This document shows, piece by piece, positions 1 to 9,851 of a stretch of DNA of 64,000 bases. Position 1 is the first letter of the stretch; the number at the start of each line of letters is the position of its first letter. Under the pieces are notes generated by a model. It did not search any database. It had not been told where the DNA came from and saw only the letters and a program-made list of their open reading frames with translations. The translations under genes were made by a program, and so were the position numbers. Source of the DNA: Desulfurococcaceae archaeon AG1 (GTDB lineage Archaea > Thermoproteota > Thermoprotei_A > Sulfolobales > AG1); NCBI GenBank assembly GCA_003116855.1, contig BEWT01000010.1:33329-97328 (forward strand), given 5' to 3'.

Positions 1-331
1 GTATCGCTTCCCTCGAAATCCCCATAGCCTCTATGGTTGTTGAGCAAGCATAGATCTTAACACTCCCCGACCCCTGGGCCATGGCTATGAGATCCTTCAG
101 CCTTGGGAGGCCTTTAGGCTCAAAACCCCTGGATCTCAGCTCCTCATAGAAGCTTCTCTCTATATCATCAGCCCCCCCTTTGGTTATAGCTTTAAGCCCC
201 CAGAATGTGAAGAACATCTCAACCTTCATACCCATCGCTGCGGCCGTGGTTGCTAGTATAAATGCTGGGTAGACACTCTCAGGTTTATCAGATCTAACTA
301 TGATTGCTAGATCCACTGCCTCCTGGGACAT
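1..331 (-). CDS. DsrE-like sulfurtransferase-family protein (partial, runs off the window)
   Basis: This is the N-terminal 110 codons of a minus-strand gene cut by the left edge of the window. The protein starts MSQEAVDLAIIVRSDKPESV and continues with an alternating hydrophobic/Gly pattern (AFILATTAAAMGMKVEMFFT) typical of the DsrE/DsrF/DsrE2 fold, which carries or relays sulfur on a cysteine. A candidate Cys lies near residue 99 in IYACSTTIEAMG, a position often used in DsrE2-like proteins. It sits 4 nt downstream of a TusA-like gene. TusA and DsrE2 partners are often adjacent in archaea and form a sulfur relay, so the context supports the call. The ATG is preceded by a GGTGATCC ribosome-binding sequence inside the end of the tusA gene. 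The C-terminus cannot be seen. Confidence 0.72.
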   Translation of the reverse strand, partial: MSQEAVDLAIIVRSDKPESVYPAFILATTAAAMGMKVEMFFTFWGLKAITKGGADDIERSFYEELRSRGFEPKGLPRLKDLIAMAQGSGSVKIYACSTTIEAMGISREAI

Positions 332-335
332 GGGA

Positions 336-599
336 TCACCTCTTCCTAACATATGCAATAATATTCTCACCATCCCTCCTGATCTCTATGATCTTGTTGC
401 CAGTATAGATAGCCCACGATCTGAGATCCTCTTCAAAAGCAGGATCCCTAGCCAGCACCATAACCACAGCACCGGAGGGGAGCTGTGATATAGCCGAGCT
501 AAGCATTAACACCGGCCCGGGGCACATCATACCCCTAGCATCGATCACTTTTTCCACCCTATATGGCAACTCCTCAACCCTCTTTTCACTAGCGCTCAT
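336..599 (-). CDS. TusA/SirA-family sulfur carrier protein
   Basis: An 87-residue protein with the TusA core: the N-terminal strand is followed by DARGMMCPGPVLMLSSAI. This contains the CPGP motif whose Cys (residue 26) carries a persulfide in characterised TusA proteins. The fold is about 75 residues, so the length is normal, with a short charged N-terminal tail. It is probably cytoplasmic and hands sulfur to the DsrE-like partner encoded 4 nt downstream, for sulfur metabolism, tRNA thiolation or cofactor synthesis; the sequence does not decide which. The 3' end provides the ribosome-binding sequence for the next gene, so the two are almost certainly one operon. Confidence 0.85.
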   Translation of the reverse strand: MSASEKRVEELPYRVEKVIDARGMMCPGPVLMLSSAISQLPSGAVVMVLARDPAFEEDLRSWAIYTGNKIIEIRRDGENIIAYVRKR

Positions 600-782
600 A
601 CATACTCACCTAGATTAATATATGCTAGAAATCTTATAGGCATTCTCATTTATATTCATATTAAATAAAATTTTCTGCAACTATGTTACAAGTAACAAAT
701 AGTGATAATCGTTGTTTTAGAACTATTGTTGTATCTTTTAAACAATATATTGCTCCCAAAGGAATCATGCTTGGTTGCTCCC

Positions 783-1763
783 ATGAGCCTCCATATAGGG
801 GTAGATATAGGGGCTACGTTCATAAGAGCTGGGCTTTTCAGCCATGAGGGCGAGCTCCTCAAAAAGATTAAGAGTCCTTTTCCCAGATCCGGTTTTGAAG
901 AGTATCTGAAAAACCTCATCATCGATCTAAGCGGTGGCGAACTCTCCCGCATAGCTGGCGTTGGTGTGGGATCGATAGGACCTCTGGATCTCTCAACAGG
1001 ATCTGTTCCCAGAGCCCCTAACGCACCGATCAAGAGCTTCAGGATCGTTGACCCCTTGAGAGAGCTCGGGTTAAGGGTTGTCCTGGCAAACGATGCCGTT
1101 GCAGCAGCATGGGGCGAGCATATCCTCGGCCTGGCTAGGGGTTATAGGAATATCCTCTATGTGACGATAAGCACTGGCATAGGAGGTGGGGTTATAGTTG
1201 ATGGGAACCTCCTCATAGGTAAGGATGGGAATGCCCATGAGATAGGGCATCTGGTGGTTGACTACTCATCTAACATTAGATGCGGCTGTGGCGGCTACGG
1301 GCACTGGGAGGGGATAGCTTCTGGCATTAATATTCCTAGAAGCTTCTCCCAATACGTCTCTAGAGAGGGGTTATGTGGATCGTTTAAATCCCCCCTATGT
1401 CAGAGGCTATTGGAAGGATCTCTTGAGACCAGGGAGATCTTTGAACAATATGCTAGAGGAGATCCCATAGCTATAAAGTACGTGGACGAATACCTCATGC
1501 TCGTTAACTCCGCCGGGATCGCCTCAACCATAAACGCCTATGACCCTGAGATCCTGATCATGGGGGGCTCTGTAGCGCTTAACAATAAAGAGGCTTTTGC
1601 CAAGGGTCTGGATAGGTATCTGGATAAATATATAACTGTTAGAAAACCCGTGATCCGTTTCACAGAGTTTGGAGACGATGTGGGAATATATGGAGCAGCA
1701 GCCCTATCGATCAAACCCCCAGAGTCTTTGAAAGAATATATCGAGGCATGGAATAAGCGATAG
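783..1763 (+). CDS. ROK-family sugar kinase (glucokinase-like)
   Basis: A ROK-family kinase of 326 residues, which would phosphorylate a hexose, most likely glucose, with ATP in the cytoplasm. The N-terminus has the phosphate-binding motif GVDIGATFIRAGLF. The middle has the catalytic region VLANDAVAAAWGEH and the glycine-rich STGIGGGVI. The ROK zinc-binding motif appears as IRCGCGGYGHWEG, with the third Cys of the textbook CxCGxxGCxE replaced by His, as I recall from crenarchaeal ROK glucokinases. The start at 783 is chosen over an upstream in-frame start at 702 because 702 would add 27 hydrophobic residues ahead of the conserved start. A TATA-like cttttaaaca near 732-741 also places transcription at about 765. 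The gene is convergent with guaA. Confidence 0.85.
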   Translation: MSLHIGVDIGATFIRAGLFSHEGELLKKIKSPFPRSGFEEYLKNLIIDLSGGELSRIAGVGVGSIGPLDLSTGSVPRAPNAPIKSFRIVDPLRELGLRVVLANDAVAAAWGEHILGLARGYRNILYVTISTGIGGGVIVDGNLLIGKDGNAHEIGHLVVDYSSNIRCGCGGYGHWEGIASGINIPRSFSQYVSREGLCGSFKSPLCQRLLEGSLETREIFEQYARGDPIAIKYVDEYLMLVNSAGIASTINAYDPEILIMGGSVALNNKEAFAKGLDRYLDKYITVRKPVIRFTEFGDDVGIYGAAALSIKPPESLKEYIEAWNKR

Positions 1764-1784
1764 AACCCTATAGCATCGGGACCA

Positions 1785-3335
1785 TTACTGGGGCTCTATA
1801 GTCGAGGGCGGTTTAGGCGTTATAGCATAGGCAACCATGGTTACCTCAGGCAGCTCCCGAGTTATCCTCTTCGAGATCCTATCTAGGATCTCGTAAGAGA
1901 TCCTAGCCCACTCTGCTGTCATGCCATCCTCACTCTCAACAGCCCTTATTATAATTATATAACCCTCCCTCCTAGCATCACCCTTAACACCAACCCAGCT
2001 GCTCTCCAAGAGCACTGGGAATGCTTGCCAGAGACTATCATAGATCCCTGCTGTCTTTAACTCCTCCTCAACGATCTTAGTGGCTCTCCTCAAGATCCTC
2101 AGCTTCTCCTCGCTAACCTCACCAACAATCCTGACAGCAAGCCCTGGTCCCGGGAAAGGATGTCTCTTGATCACCTCGTCAGGAACCCCTAAAACCCTTG
2201 CCAGTTCCCTCACTTCATCTTTATAAAAGCTTCTCAGAGGCTCTATCACCTTTAAACCAAGATCCCTTGGGAGACCCCCTACATTGTGGTGTGTCTTTAT
2301 CCTAGCCGCGTGGGGAGAGGAGCCGCTCTCAATAACATCTGGATAAGTAGTCCCCTGTGCAAGCCACTTTATATCGGGATCTTTATCAACGATCTCTTTA
2401 AATATATCTGCAAATAGCTTTCCAATTATCTTCCTCTTCTCCTCAGGATCCCTCACACCTCTAAGGGCTTCTAAGAACCTCTTAGAAGCGTCTATGAAAA
2501 CCGGATTGAGACCCAGCTTTCTAAGCCTTTCAAGAACCTCCTGAGCCTCTCCCTCCCTCAAGAGCCCATGATCCACAAATACTGTTACCAGCCTATCCCC
2601 CACAGCCCTTTTGACTAACAAAGCTGTTACTGTCGAATCTATCCCACCGCTTACGGCACAGAGAACCTTCTCTCCAGGGCCTATACTTCTAGAGATCTCG
2701 TTAACGATCCTATCGACCGTACCGCTAGGCCTCCACTCCCTCCTAGCACCAGCTAATCTTAGAAAGTTATCGAGAAGCACTCTCCCCTTCACAGTATGGC
2801 TAACCTCGGGGTGGAACTGAACACCATAGATAGGTTTTCCAGAGATTCTGAAGGAAGCTATATACCCGGTATCCTCTGATACTGCGAGGATTTCAGCATC
2901 TTCAGGGGGTTTCTCAACATAGTCGGAGTGGCTCATCCACACCTCCTCAACATCTCCGAAGCCCTCGAATATAGCGTCCCTCCTAACGATCCTGATACGA
3001 GCTCCCCCATACTCTCCAACACCCCTTGACACCCTACCTCCAAGCATTCTAGCCAGGGCTTGGTGCCCATAACAGATCCCAAGTATAGGTATACCTATAT
3101 CGAGGATCCATTTGGGAGGCATGGGGGGCTCGTGCTCAAGAACACTTGCAGGGCTTCCTGAGAGAATCACTGCTTTAGGCGAGATCCTCTCGAAAGCTTC
3201 TCTGGAGAGATCCCTGGCTGGGATTATCTCACTATAAACACCGAGCTCCCTGATCCTCCTGGCTATTAGATGCGTATACTGTCCTCCGAAATCTACTATG
3301 AGGACTGAATCGTAATCCCTGTTCCCCTCAGCCAT
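1785..3335 (-). CDS. guaA: GMP synthase (glutamine-hydrolysing), single-chain form
   Basis: GMP synthetase makes GMP from XMP, ATP and glutamine. The 516-residue chain carries both domains. Residues about 1-200 are a class I glutamine amidotransferase with the nucleophile elbow GICYGHQAL (Cys88) and the catalytic HPE in YGVQFHPEVSHT. From about residue 225 comes the ATP pyrophosphatase domain with PP-loop SGGIDST, and then the C-terminal dimerisation domain ending TPKPPSTIEPQ. Many archaea, for example Pyrococcus and Methanocaldococcus, split these into two proteins, so the fused form is worth noting. Its start overlaps the end of guaB by 8 nt, so IMP dehydrogenase and GMP synthase are co-transcribed and form the complete IMP-to-GMP branch. 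Confidence 0.97.
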   Translation of the reverse strand: MAEGNRDYDSVLIVDFGGQYTHLIARRIRELGVYSEIIPARDLSREAFERISPKAVILSGSPASVLEHEPPMPPKWILDIGIPILGICYGHQALARMLGGRVSRGVGEYGGARIRIVRRDAIFEGFGDVEEVWMSHSDYVEKPPEDAEILAVSEDTGYIASFRISGKPIYGVQFHPEVSHTVKGRVLLDNFLRLAGARREWRPSGTVDRIVNEISRSIGPGEKVLCAVSGGIDSTVTALLVKRAVGDRLVTVFVDHGLLREGEAQEVLERLRKLGLNPVFIDASKRFLEALRGVRDPEEKRKIIGKLFADIFKEIVDKDPDIKWLAQGTTYPDVIESGSSPHAARIKTHHNVGGLPRDLGLKVIEPLRSFYKDEVRELARVLGVPDEVIKRHPFPGPGLAVRIVGEVSEEKLRILRRATKIVEEELKTAGIYDSLWQAFPVLLESSWVGVKGDARREGYIIIIRAVESEDGMTAEWARISYEILDRISKRITRELPEVTMVAYAITPKPPSTIEPQ

Positions 3336-4734
3336 CGCGACCCCCTAGGGTTTTCTTCTTACTAGCCCTGATGAATCTAGCCTTAGCCCAGAGATCCTCT
3401 ATATTCCTGGCTCCAGCATAACCCATAGCTATCCTTATACCCTCAACAACCTCCCTAATAACCGATCTAGCAGATCCCTTATAAGGTACCAGGCCCCCCA
3501 CACCTTCTGGTATGTTTTTAACGATCTTAGCATATCTATCCATAGAGAACCTCCTCATCATAGATGTAATACTAGCCATACCCCTATACTGCTTATAAAG
3601 CTCTCCCCCCACCTCTATAAGCTCCGAAGGAGCCTCATCGGTACCGGCGAAAATATAGCCAGCCATAGCTGTGCTAGCACCCACTGCAAGAGCCTTAACT
3701 ATATCCGAGGCGCTTCTAAGACCTCCATCGGCTATCAATGGGATTCTGAGGCCCTGGGCCTCAAGAGCGTCTCTCACGCTGGCGACACTCCAGATGGTCG
3801 GTGCATAAACCCCTGCTACATTGGGTGTTATGCATATAGATCCGCCTCCTACCCCAACCCTAAAGCCATCGATCCTCTCGATATGGGTTGCAGCATCTAG
3901 TGCTGCCTCTGCAGTCCCTATATTGCCTGCTACAAAGTCTGAGGATATCTCTTTAACGAGCTTTGAGCTAGCCCTCAGGATCTCGCTGTTATGGTAGTGG
4001 GCAACATCAGATACTATTGCATCGGCAAGCCTATCAAGCTTCTTAGCCCTCTCAATATCGATCGGGTTTATGGCTGCTGCTACTAAGAGTCTCCCCTCAT
4101 CATCGATAACAGGATCTATAGGCTCCATAGCCCCATGCACACTTAGACTACCAATATAGATCCCCCCATTTGTTATAGCGATCACGTCGCTCTCACCCCT
4201 AGCTATGTATTTAACAGCCTCTCTGGCTAGCGGTAGGTCGAATGAGACGCCGGGGGTTATGAATCTATTGATCGGTATCGATCCATCTCTGCAGGATTCC
4301 AGGAGATCGCTATACCTCACATACCCCTTCAAAGACCCCGTAGGATCTATTACAGGCATGTTCCTAACACCCTTTTTCCTCATAGCATCGATAGCCCTTC
4401 CACAAGGCTCCCTCTCAAGGAGATATAGATCCTCTAGCGGTATTGGGGGGAAGCTTTTAACCATCTCAAGATTCCTCACCTGCTCCTCCACAGACATATT
4501 TCTATGGATAACACCCACACCACCCATTAGCGCTATAGATACCGCTAATCTCCACTCACTAACGGTATCCATTGGTGAGGATACCAAAGGGATCTTCAGC
4601 CTTATGTTTTTTGTAAAATATGTTGAAATATCGATCTGGCTGGGCTCTAGATCCGCTTTCCCGGGTAATAGGTAGAGCTCATCTAGATCTGGTGAGTAGG
4701 CTGGCGAGAGGATTTTTTCAAGGAAGCGTGTCAA
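3328..4734 (-). CDS. guaB: Inosine-5'-monophosphate dehydrogenase
   Basis: IMPDH oxidises IMP to XMP with NAD, the first committed step to GMP. The 468-residue protein has the N-terminal barrel half with VSSPMDTVSE. A CBS-domain pair lies at about residues 100-215 (MRKKGVRNMPVIDPTGSL), and the second barrel half follows. The catalytic loop is GVGGGSICIT with Cys301, then phosphate-binding ADGGLRSASDIVKALAVGAS and the flap with DRY. Length is normal for the full-length enzyme with CBS insert. It is first in the guaB-guaA operon (8-nt overlap). A TATA-like cttataagcc read on the minus strand near 4764-4774 would give a leader of about 10 nt. A 7-bp inverted repeat lies in that leader (separate entry). 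Confidence 0.96.
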   Translation of the reverse strand: MTRFLEKILSPAYSPDLDELYLLPGKADLEPSQIDISTYFTKNIRLKIPLVSSPMDTVSEWRLAVSIALMGGVGVIHRNMSVEEQVRNLEMVKSFPPIPLEDLYLLEREPCGRAIDAMRKKGVRNMPVIDPTGSLKGYVRYSDLLESCRDGSIPINRFITPGVSFDLPLAREAVKYIARGESDVIAITNGGIYIGSLSVHGAMEPIDPVIDDEGRLLVAAAINPIDIERAKKLDRLADAIVSDVAHYHNSEILRASSKLVKEISSDFVAGNIGTAEAALDAATHIERIDGFRVGVGGGSICITPNVAGVYAPTIWSVASVRDALEAQGLRIPLIADGGLRSASDIVKALAVGASTAMAGYIFAGTDEAPSELIEVGGELYKQYRGMASITSMMRRFSMDRYAKIVKNIPEGVGGLVPYKGSARSVIREVVEGIRIAMGYAGARNIEDLWAKARFIRASKKKTLGGRDG

Positions 4735-4739
4735 AAGAG

Positions 4740-4765
4740 CTCCTCAAGCATATATTTTTGAGGAG
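4740..4765 (-). promoter_or_regulatory. Inverted repeat in the guaB leader/promoter
   Basis: The 7-bp arms ctcctca (4740-4746) and tgaggag (4759-4765) face each other across an AT-rich 12-nt loop. The repeat lies between the likely guaB TATA element and the start codon. It could be an operator dyad or a small leader hairpin controlling the guanine nucleotide operon. The symmetry is seen; the role is inference. Confidence 0.35.
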
Positions 4766-4810
4766 GCTTATAAGAAGAAACCTAACATGGATATGTTAAA
4801 AACCTATATA

Positions 4811-5081
4811 TGGGGCTGTTTTCTTATTGATATTCGTGGAAAAGATTATAAGCTTTAAATGGGATTGTTTCCTGTGATTATTTGATCTTCACATCGACCC
4901 TAGACAGCATGGAAGCATCGCTCCAAGCCATCCGGGGCAGAGCTAGATGGGGGGCCAAGTGTCGTTGGGCTTATAGCCACCCATGAACCCGCAGGGTTAG
5001 AGATCCTGCGGGTAGAGGTGGAAGTCCCTGGATAAGACCATGAATAAAATGAGTGAAATGAACATCCAGAGACAAACGGAG
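4811..5081 (+). repeat. R1 element, copy A (candidate structured RNA with its own TATA box)
   Basis: This is the most complete free-standing R1 copy and fills the gap between the pyrG 3' end and the guaB promoter. It has a TATA-like gattataag (4844-4852) and, 26 nt on, the block tgtgattatttgatct shared with copies B, C and E. A first hairpin region (4898-4936) includes ctccaagccatccgg. A second stem has arms atggg and cccat (about 4947-4984). A perfect 9-bp stem has arms acccgcagg (4987-4995) and cctgcgggt (5005-5013) around a GTTAGAGAT loop. The last hairpin starts gaagtccctggat and closes with atccagagac (about 5062). The tail ends at pyrG's stop codon. Its frame has decayed, so any former protein-coding role is lost. 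Confidence 0.7.
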
Positions 5082-5083
5082 CT

Positions 5084-6694
<1,611 letters not shown>

Positions 6695-6842
6695 TTAAAT
6701 AGATATCCTAGGGGGTATAAAAAGGTATCCTAAACATGATCCTCAATCGATACAGTTGGCAGGGTATTTCACGATAGTGCTGAAAACCAGGAACAAATCT
6801 AGGTATCCCTAACCTTTGTAGCCTTAGGGGTTCAGGCTTCAT

Positions 6843-7185
6843 AGCGGTTGATATTGCTTGATATCAACCGCTCATCCCTTGGTTTCATAGGCCTCAGGGC
6901 TCCTTTCATTGGGGCCCATATCATTGGCCTCCACCCGTTCAGGGTGACCCCGACCCACAGCTCCCCTTCATAGCTTTGCTCTGGTTCATTGCTGTGGGGA
7001 AACCCCCACATCCTGGATCTCTTTTTGCCTTTAACCCGCCCCTCGGGTCTTTATTTTTACCCTCATTGTTGGGCGGGCATCCCAGTGAAATATAAGAGCT
7101 TATATAAGGTTACATTACTGCAGAACTACGGGTTTAATATCAATCCTTATAAACCATCATGAAACTCGAAGCAGCTGGCTACGGC
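6843..7185 (-). repeat. R2 element, copy 1 (candidate structured RNA)
   Basis: This ~340-bp element is nearly identical to one at 53525-53850, which lies in the opposite orientation. Read on the minus strand it begins gccgtagccagctgcttcga and carries two TATA-like boxes (ggtttataagg, ttatataagct). It then shows a stem cccgccc/gggcggg enclosing gggt/accc, a perfect stem tgtgggg/ccccaca, and conserved GC-rich blocks. It ends with a perfect 12-bp hairpin: arms 6843-6854 and 6861-6872 (agcggttgatat/atatcaaccgct) with a 6-nt loop. The rest of the pyrG-ABC gap (6683-6842) shows nothing else. One frame is open toward the hairpin (reading ...LNGWRPMIWAPMKGALRP) and may be the decayed tail of a transposon protein. 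Confidence 0.68.
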
Positions 7186-7214
7186 GTGATAGAGTTAGCA
7201 TGCGCCATGGTTAT

Positions 7215-7994
7215 CTATGCCATGAGGTTTCTTAGATAGAAGAAGCTGCCTAGTATGAAGAACACTAGGCACCATATGATCATTTTAATCACTAGTATTA
7301 ATGGATCTTCTACAGGCATTACACCAAAGATCCAGCGGTATATGCTGGTAGCTATGGAGACAGGGTTGTTGGATATAATTATATATAGAATCTCTGGGAA
7401 GTACTTCCTTATCAATGCATCTGGGTAGAATACGTTTGAGAAGAAGAATAGCACGAAATACGTGAAGCTCCTCATAGTAGCCTGGAGATCGAAGCTCCTA
7501 ACAGCTGTTGAGATCGTTATTGAGAGGCTTGACATCGATATCGTGAGCATAACCGATGTAGCGATCATGATTGAGAACTTCTCTATACTCGGGATGCTCC
7601 AGTATAGTATTAGGAGAAGGGCTATGAACGGGATCTGGTATATAAGCCCCCTCAAAGCACCCCCAAGGATCCTGCCGATTGATAGCTGAAACCTTGTGAG
7701 TGGAAGGCTTAGCAGGTATTGTGTATAGCCTCTCCTAACCTCCACCCCCACTTCCCTCCCTATTGAGAAGGCTGATGCGAAGGTTGCTATAGCCGTTATA
7801 CCTGGTGCTATGAATAATAGGTAGTTATCTATATAGGCTCTATTAACTATCCCATTAAAGATCAGAGCGAATATAAAGAGATCTGTCAGGTTCATTGTGA
7901 TCAAGCCTGCGAGCCACCACTTATACTTCCAGAACCTATCAAGATCCCTCATAACCACTATCTGTATACCCCTAGCATATGATCTCATTTCCAC
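7215..7994 (-). CDS. ABC-2 type transporter permease
   Basis: A 259-residue integral membrane protein with about six hydrophobic spans and a short cytoplasmic N-terminus (MEMRSYARGIQIVVMRDLDRFW), the layout of ABC-2 exporter permeases. Conserved-looking features are the amphipathic GREVGVEVRRGYTQYLLSLP after the second span and LPLTRFQLSIGRILGGALRG, which is the ABC-2 coupling-helix region. It is the last gene of a three-gene minus-strand operon, overlapping the previous permease gene by 10 nt. Together the two permeases and the ATPase would form an exporter in the cytoplasmic membrane. The substrate cannot be told from sequence; drugs, lipids or peptides are all possible for this class. Confidence 0.85.
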   Translation of the reverse strand: MEMRSYARGIQIVVMRDLDRFWKYKWWLAGLITMNLTDLFIFALIFNGIVNRAYIDNYLLFIAPGITAIATFASAFSIGREVGVEVRRGYTQYLLSLPLTRFQLSIGRILGGALRGLIYQIPFIALLLILYWSIPSIEKFSIMIATSVMLTISMSSLSITISTAVRSFDLQATMRSFTYFVLFFFSNVFYPDALIRKYFPEILYIIISNNPVSIATSIYRWIFGVMPVEDPLILVIKMIIWCLVFFILGSFFYLRNLMA

Positions 7995-8788
7995 CCACCA
8001 CCCTCAACTCTCCTCTCTATGAAGAGCATGGCTAGAATTGATAAGCCTACTGAGAGTCCTACTATATAGGATACCAGATTCTCTGGAGGAGCGTGTATGA
8101 AGATCTTGAGGTCTTGGAAGAAGAAGAGGGCTCTCAGAAAATCAGCCATGTTTGAGAGCGGGTTATACATAGCAGCATAGAAATACGGTGGAAAGACCGA
8201 TAGGAAGGGAAGTGGGTAGAAGATCGTGCTGAGCCTCACAAGCAGGGCATCAACAACGCCGAACAGGATGTCTGTTTTATCGCCTGATTTAAGGCCAAAG
8301 ACTATGTTTATGGCTAAACCCACAATACCTATTGAGAAGGCTAGTGCCGATAGAACGGCTATTGCTATTAAGACCGGGTTTGTGATCCCGAGTAGTAATA
8401 GTATGAAGAGCATCATTGGCAATGTGTAGATGAACGAAGCAATGCCGCCGCCTATTGTTCTCCCAATAGCAAGTATTCTCCTCTTGATCGGGAGTGATAA
8501 TTGATACTCTATAATACCCTCCTCAAACTCCTCAGCAATCTCATACCCCCTGAACATCGAGATCGAGAATAGAAGTGCTGTGTATGCGCCGAAGAGATAG
8601 TACTCGTAATAACCTATACCCGATGTCCCAAGAGATCTTATTGTTACTAGATAGGATATCAGGACAGCAAAAACAGAGACCTGGACTATGAACCAAGCAA
8701 ACCTCATTAGGAGGAATACTTTATACCTAGCAACCTTCCTAACATCCCATAGAGTTACCAAGAGAAGAGCTCTTAGATCCTCTCTCAA
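7985..8788 (-). CDS. ABC-2 type transporter permease
   Basis: A 267-residue membrane protein, paralogous in layout to the downstream permease: about six spans, and EIAEEFEEGIIEYQLSLPIK followed by RRILAIGRTIGGG after the second span, the same place and sequence style as in its partner. The two permeases probably pair as a heterodimer. Its start overlaps the end of the ATPase gene by 4 nt and its end overlaps the next permease by 10 nt, so the three are translationally coupled. The N-terminus (MREDLRALLLVTLWDVRKVA) is charged and cytoplasmic. Substrate unknown. Confidence 0.85.
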   Translation of the reverse strand: MREDLRALLLVTLWDVRKVARYKVFLLMRFAWFIVQVSVFAVLISYLVTIRSLGTSGIGYYEYYLFGAYTALLFSISMFRGYEIAEEFEEGIIEYQLSLPIKRRILAIGRTIGGGIASFIYTLPMMLFILLLLGITNPVLIAIAVLSALAFSIGIVGLAINIVFGLKSGDKTDILFGVVDALLVRLSTIFYPLPFLSVFPPYFYAAMYNPLSNMADFLRALFFFQDLKIFIHAPPENLVSYIVGLSVGLSILAMLFIERRVEGGGWK

Positions 8789-9750
8789 TTATTATCACCA
8801 GCCAGCTTCGCCCCTGTGTAGTAGAAGAACACATCATCTAGCGTGGGTTCTTTCAGGCTTATCTGCCTAACCTTCAACCCTCCCCTCGAGAACATATCAA
8901 CAACCCTTGCTATTTTCTCCTCACCCTTGTTAACATAGATCCTTATCACGGCATCCTTAAGATCTATCCTCACAGCATCTATATCGTTCTTTATAGCCTC
9001 AACGAAACTCTCCCTCACAGGCCCATCAACTATGATCTCTATTATATCTCCCCCAGGTATCCCATCCTTAAGCTCCTCAGGCGTTCCAAGAGCCCTTAGC
9101 TTACCCCTATACATGATCCCTATCCTATCACTCAGCCTCTCAGCCTCTGACATCTCGTTTGTTGCAACAATGATTGTTGAACCATTCCTCCTGAGATCCT
9201 CTATCATGTTCCAGACCTGGTGCTTGGTGATAACATCAAGCTGCGCAGTAGGCTCGTCAAATATAGCTAGCCTTGGCTTCTGGATAAAGACTTTAGCGAG
9301 CTCTACCTTTTTCTTATTACCACCGCTCAGCTCTGAGAACATCTTGTTCCTATACTCCCACACACCTAGATCCTCCATAACCTGTCTAACAACCTTCCTA
9401 GCATCGCTCATACTATACCCAACAACCATGGCATGCCATAGCAATATCTCGTAGGGCTTATCAACCCAGAGAGCCTTGGGCTCTTGGAAGGCTATGCCAA
9501 CGTATTTTCTAACCTCATCGCTATTCTTAACAACGCTTTTCCCATAGACATAGACATCGCCTGAGGTTGGTTTATATACAGTCGATATTATCAGAAGGGT
9601 TGTTGACTTACCAGACCCGTTTGGGCCTAGGAGACCGAAGATCTCGCCATCATAGATACTTAGGTTAAGCTTGTCAACAGCTATAGTGTTTCCAAACCTC
9701 TTCACGAGATCCACTATCTCCACAGCAGGTTCCATTTCTCCAAAAACCAT
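8785..9750 (-). CDS. ABC transporter ATP-binding protein (ABC-2 exporter)
   Basis: A 321-residue ATPase powering the two downstream permeases. Visible motifs are Walker A GPNGSGKST (42-50), Q-loop AFQEPKALW, signature LSGGNKKKVELAKV (141-154), Walker B LAIFDEP (161-167) and a C-terminal regulatory extension of about 100 residues typical of ABC-2 exporter ATPases. One oddity: the H-loop reads VATNEMSEAERL, so the usual switch His is Asn198. The D-loop is AQLD rather than SALD. A TATA-like tttatatac lies about 25 nt upstream of the ATG, suggesting a leaderless or nearly leaderless transcript. It is the first gene of the operon. Confidence 0.9.
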   Translation of the reverse strand: MVFGEMEPAVEIVDLVKRFGNTIAVDKLNLSIYDGEIFGLLGPNGSGKSTTLLIISTVYKPTSGDVYVYGKSVVKNSDEVRKYVGIAFQEPKALWVDKPYEILLWHAMVVGYSMSDARKVVRQVMEDLGVWEYRNKMFSELSGGNKKKVELAKVFIQKPRLAIFDEPTAQLDVITKHQVWNMIEDLRRNGSTIIVATNEMSEAERLSDRIGIMYRGKLRALGTPEELKDGIPGGDIIEIIVDGPVRESFVEAIKNDIDAVRIDLKDAVIRIYVNKGEEKIARVVDMFSRGGLKVRQISLKEPTLDDVFFYYTGAKLAGDNN

Positions 9751-9851
9751 TATAATACATATAGAGGGAGTATATAAAATAATGCTCTGTCATTAGATGA
9801 CAAATAGATCCTAGGATGACCGCCTAGGTATAAAGACAGATTAAAAGACCC

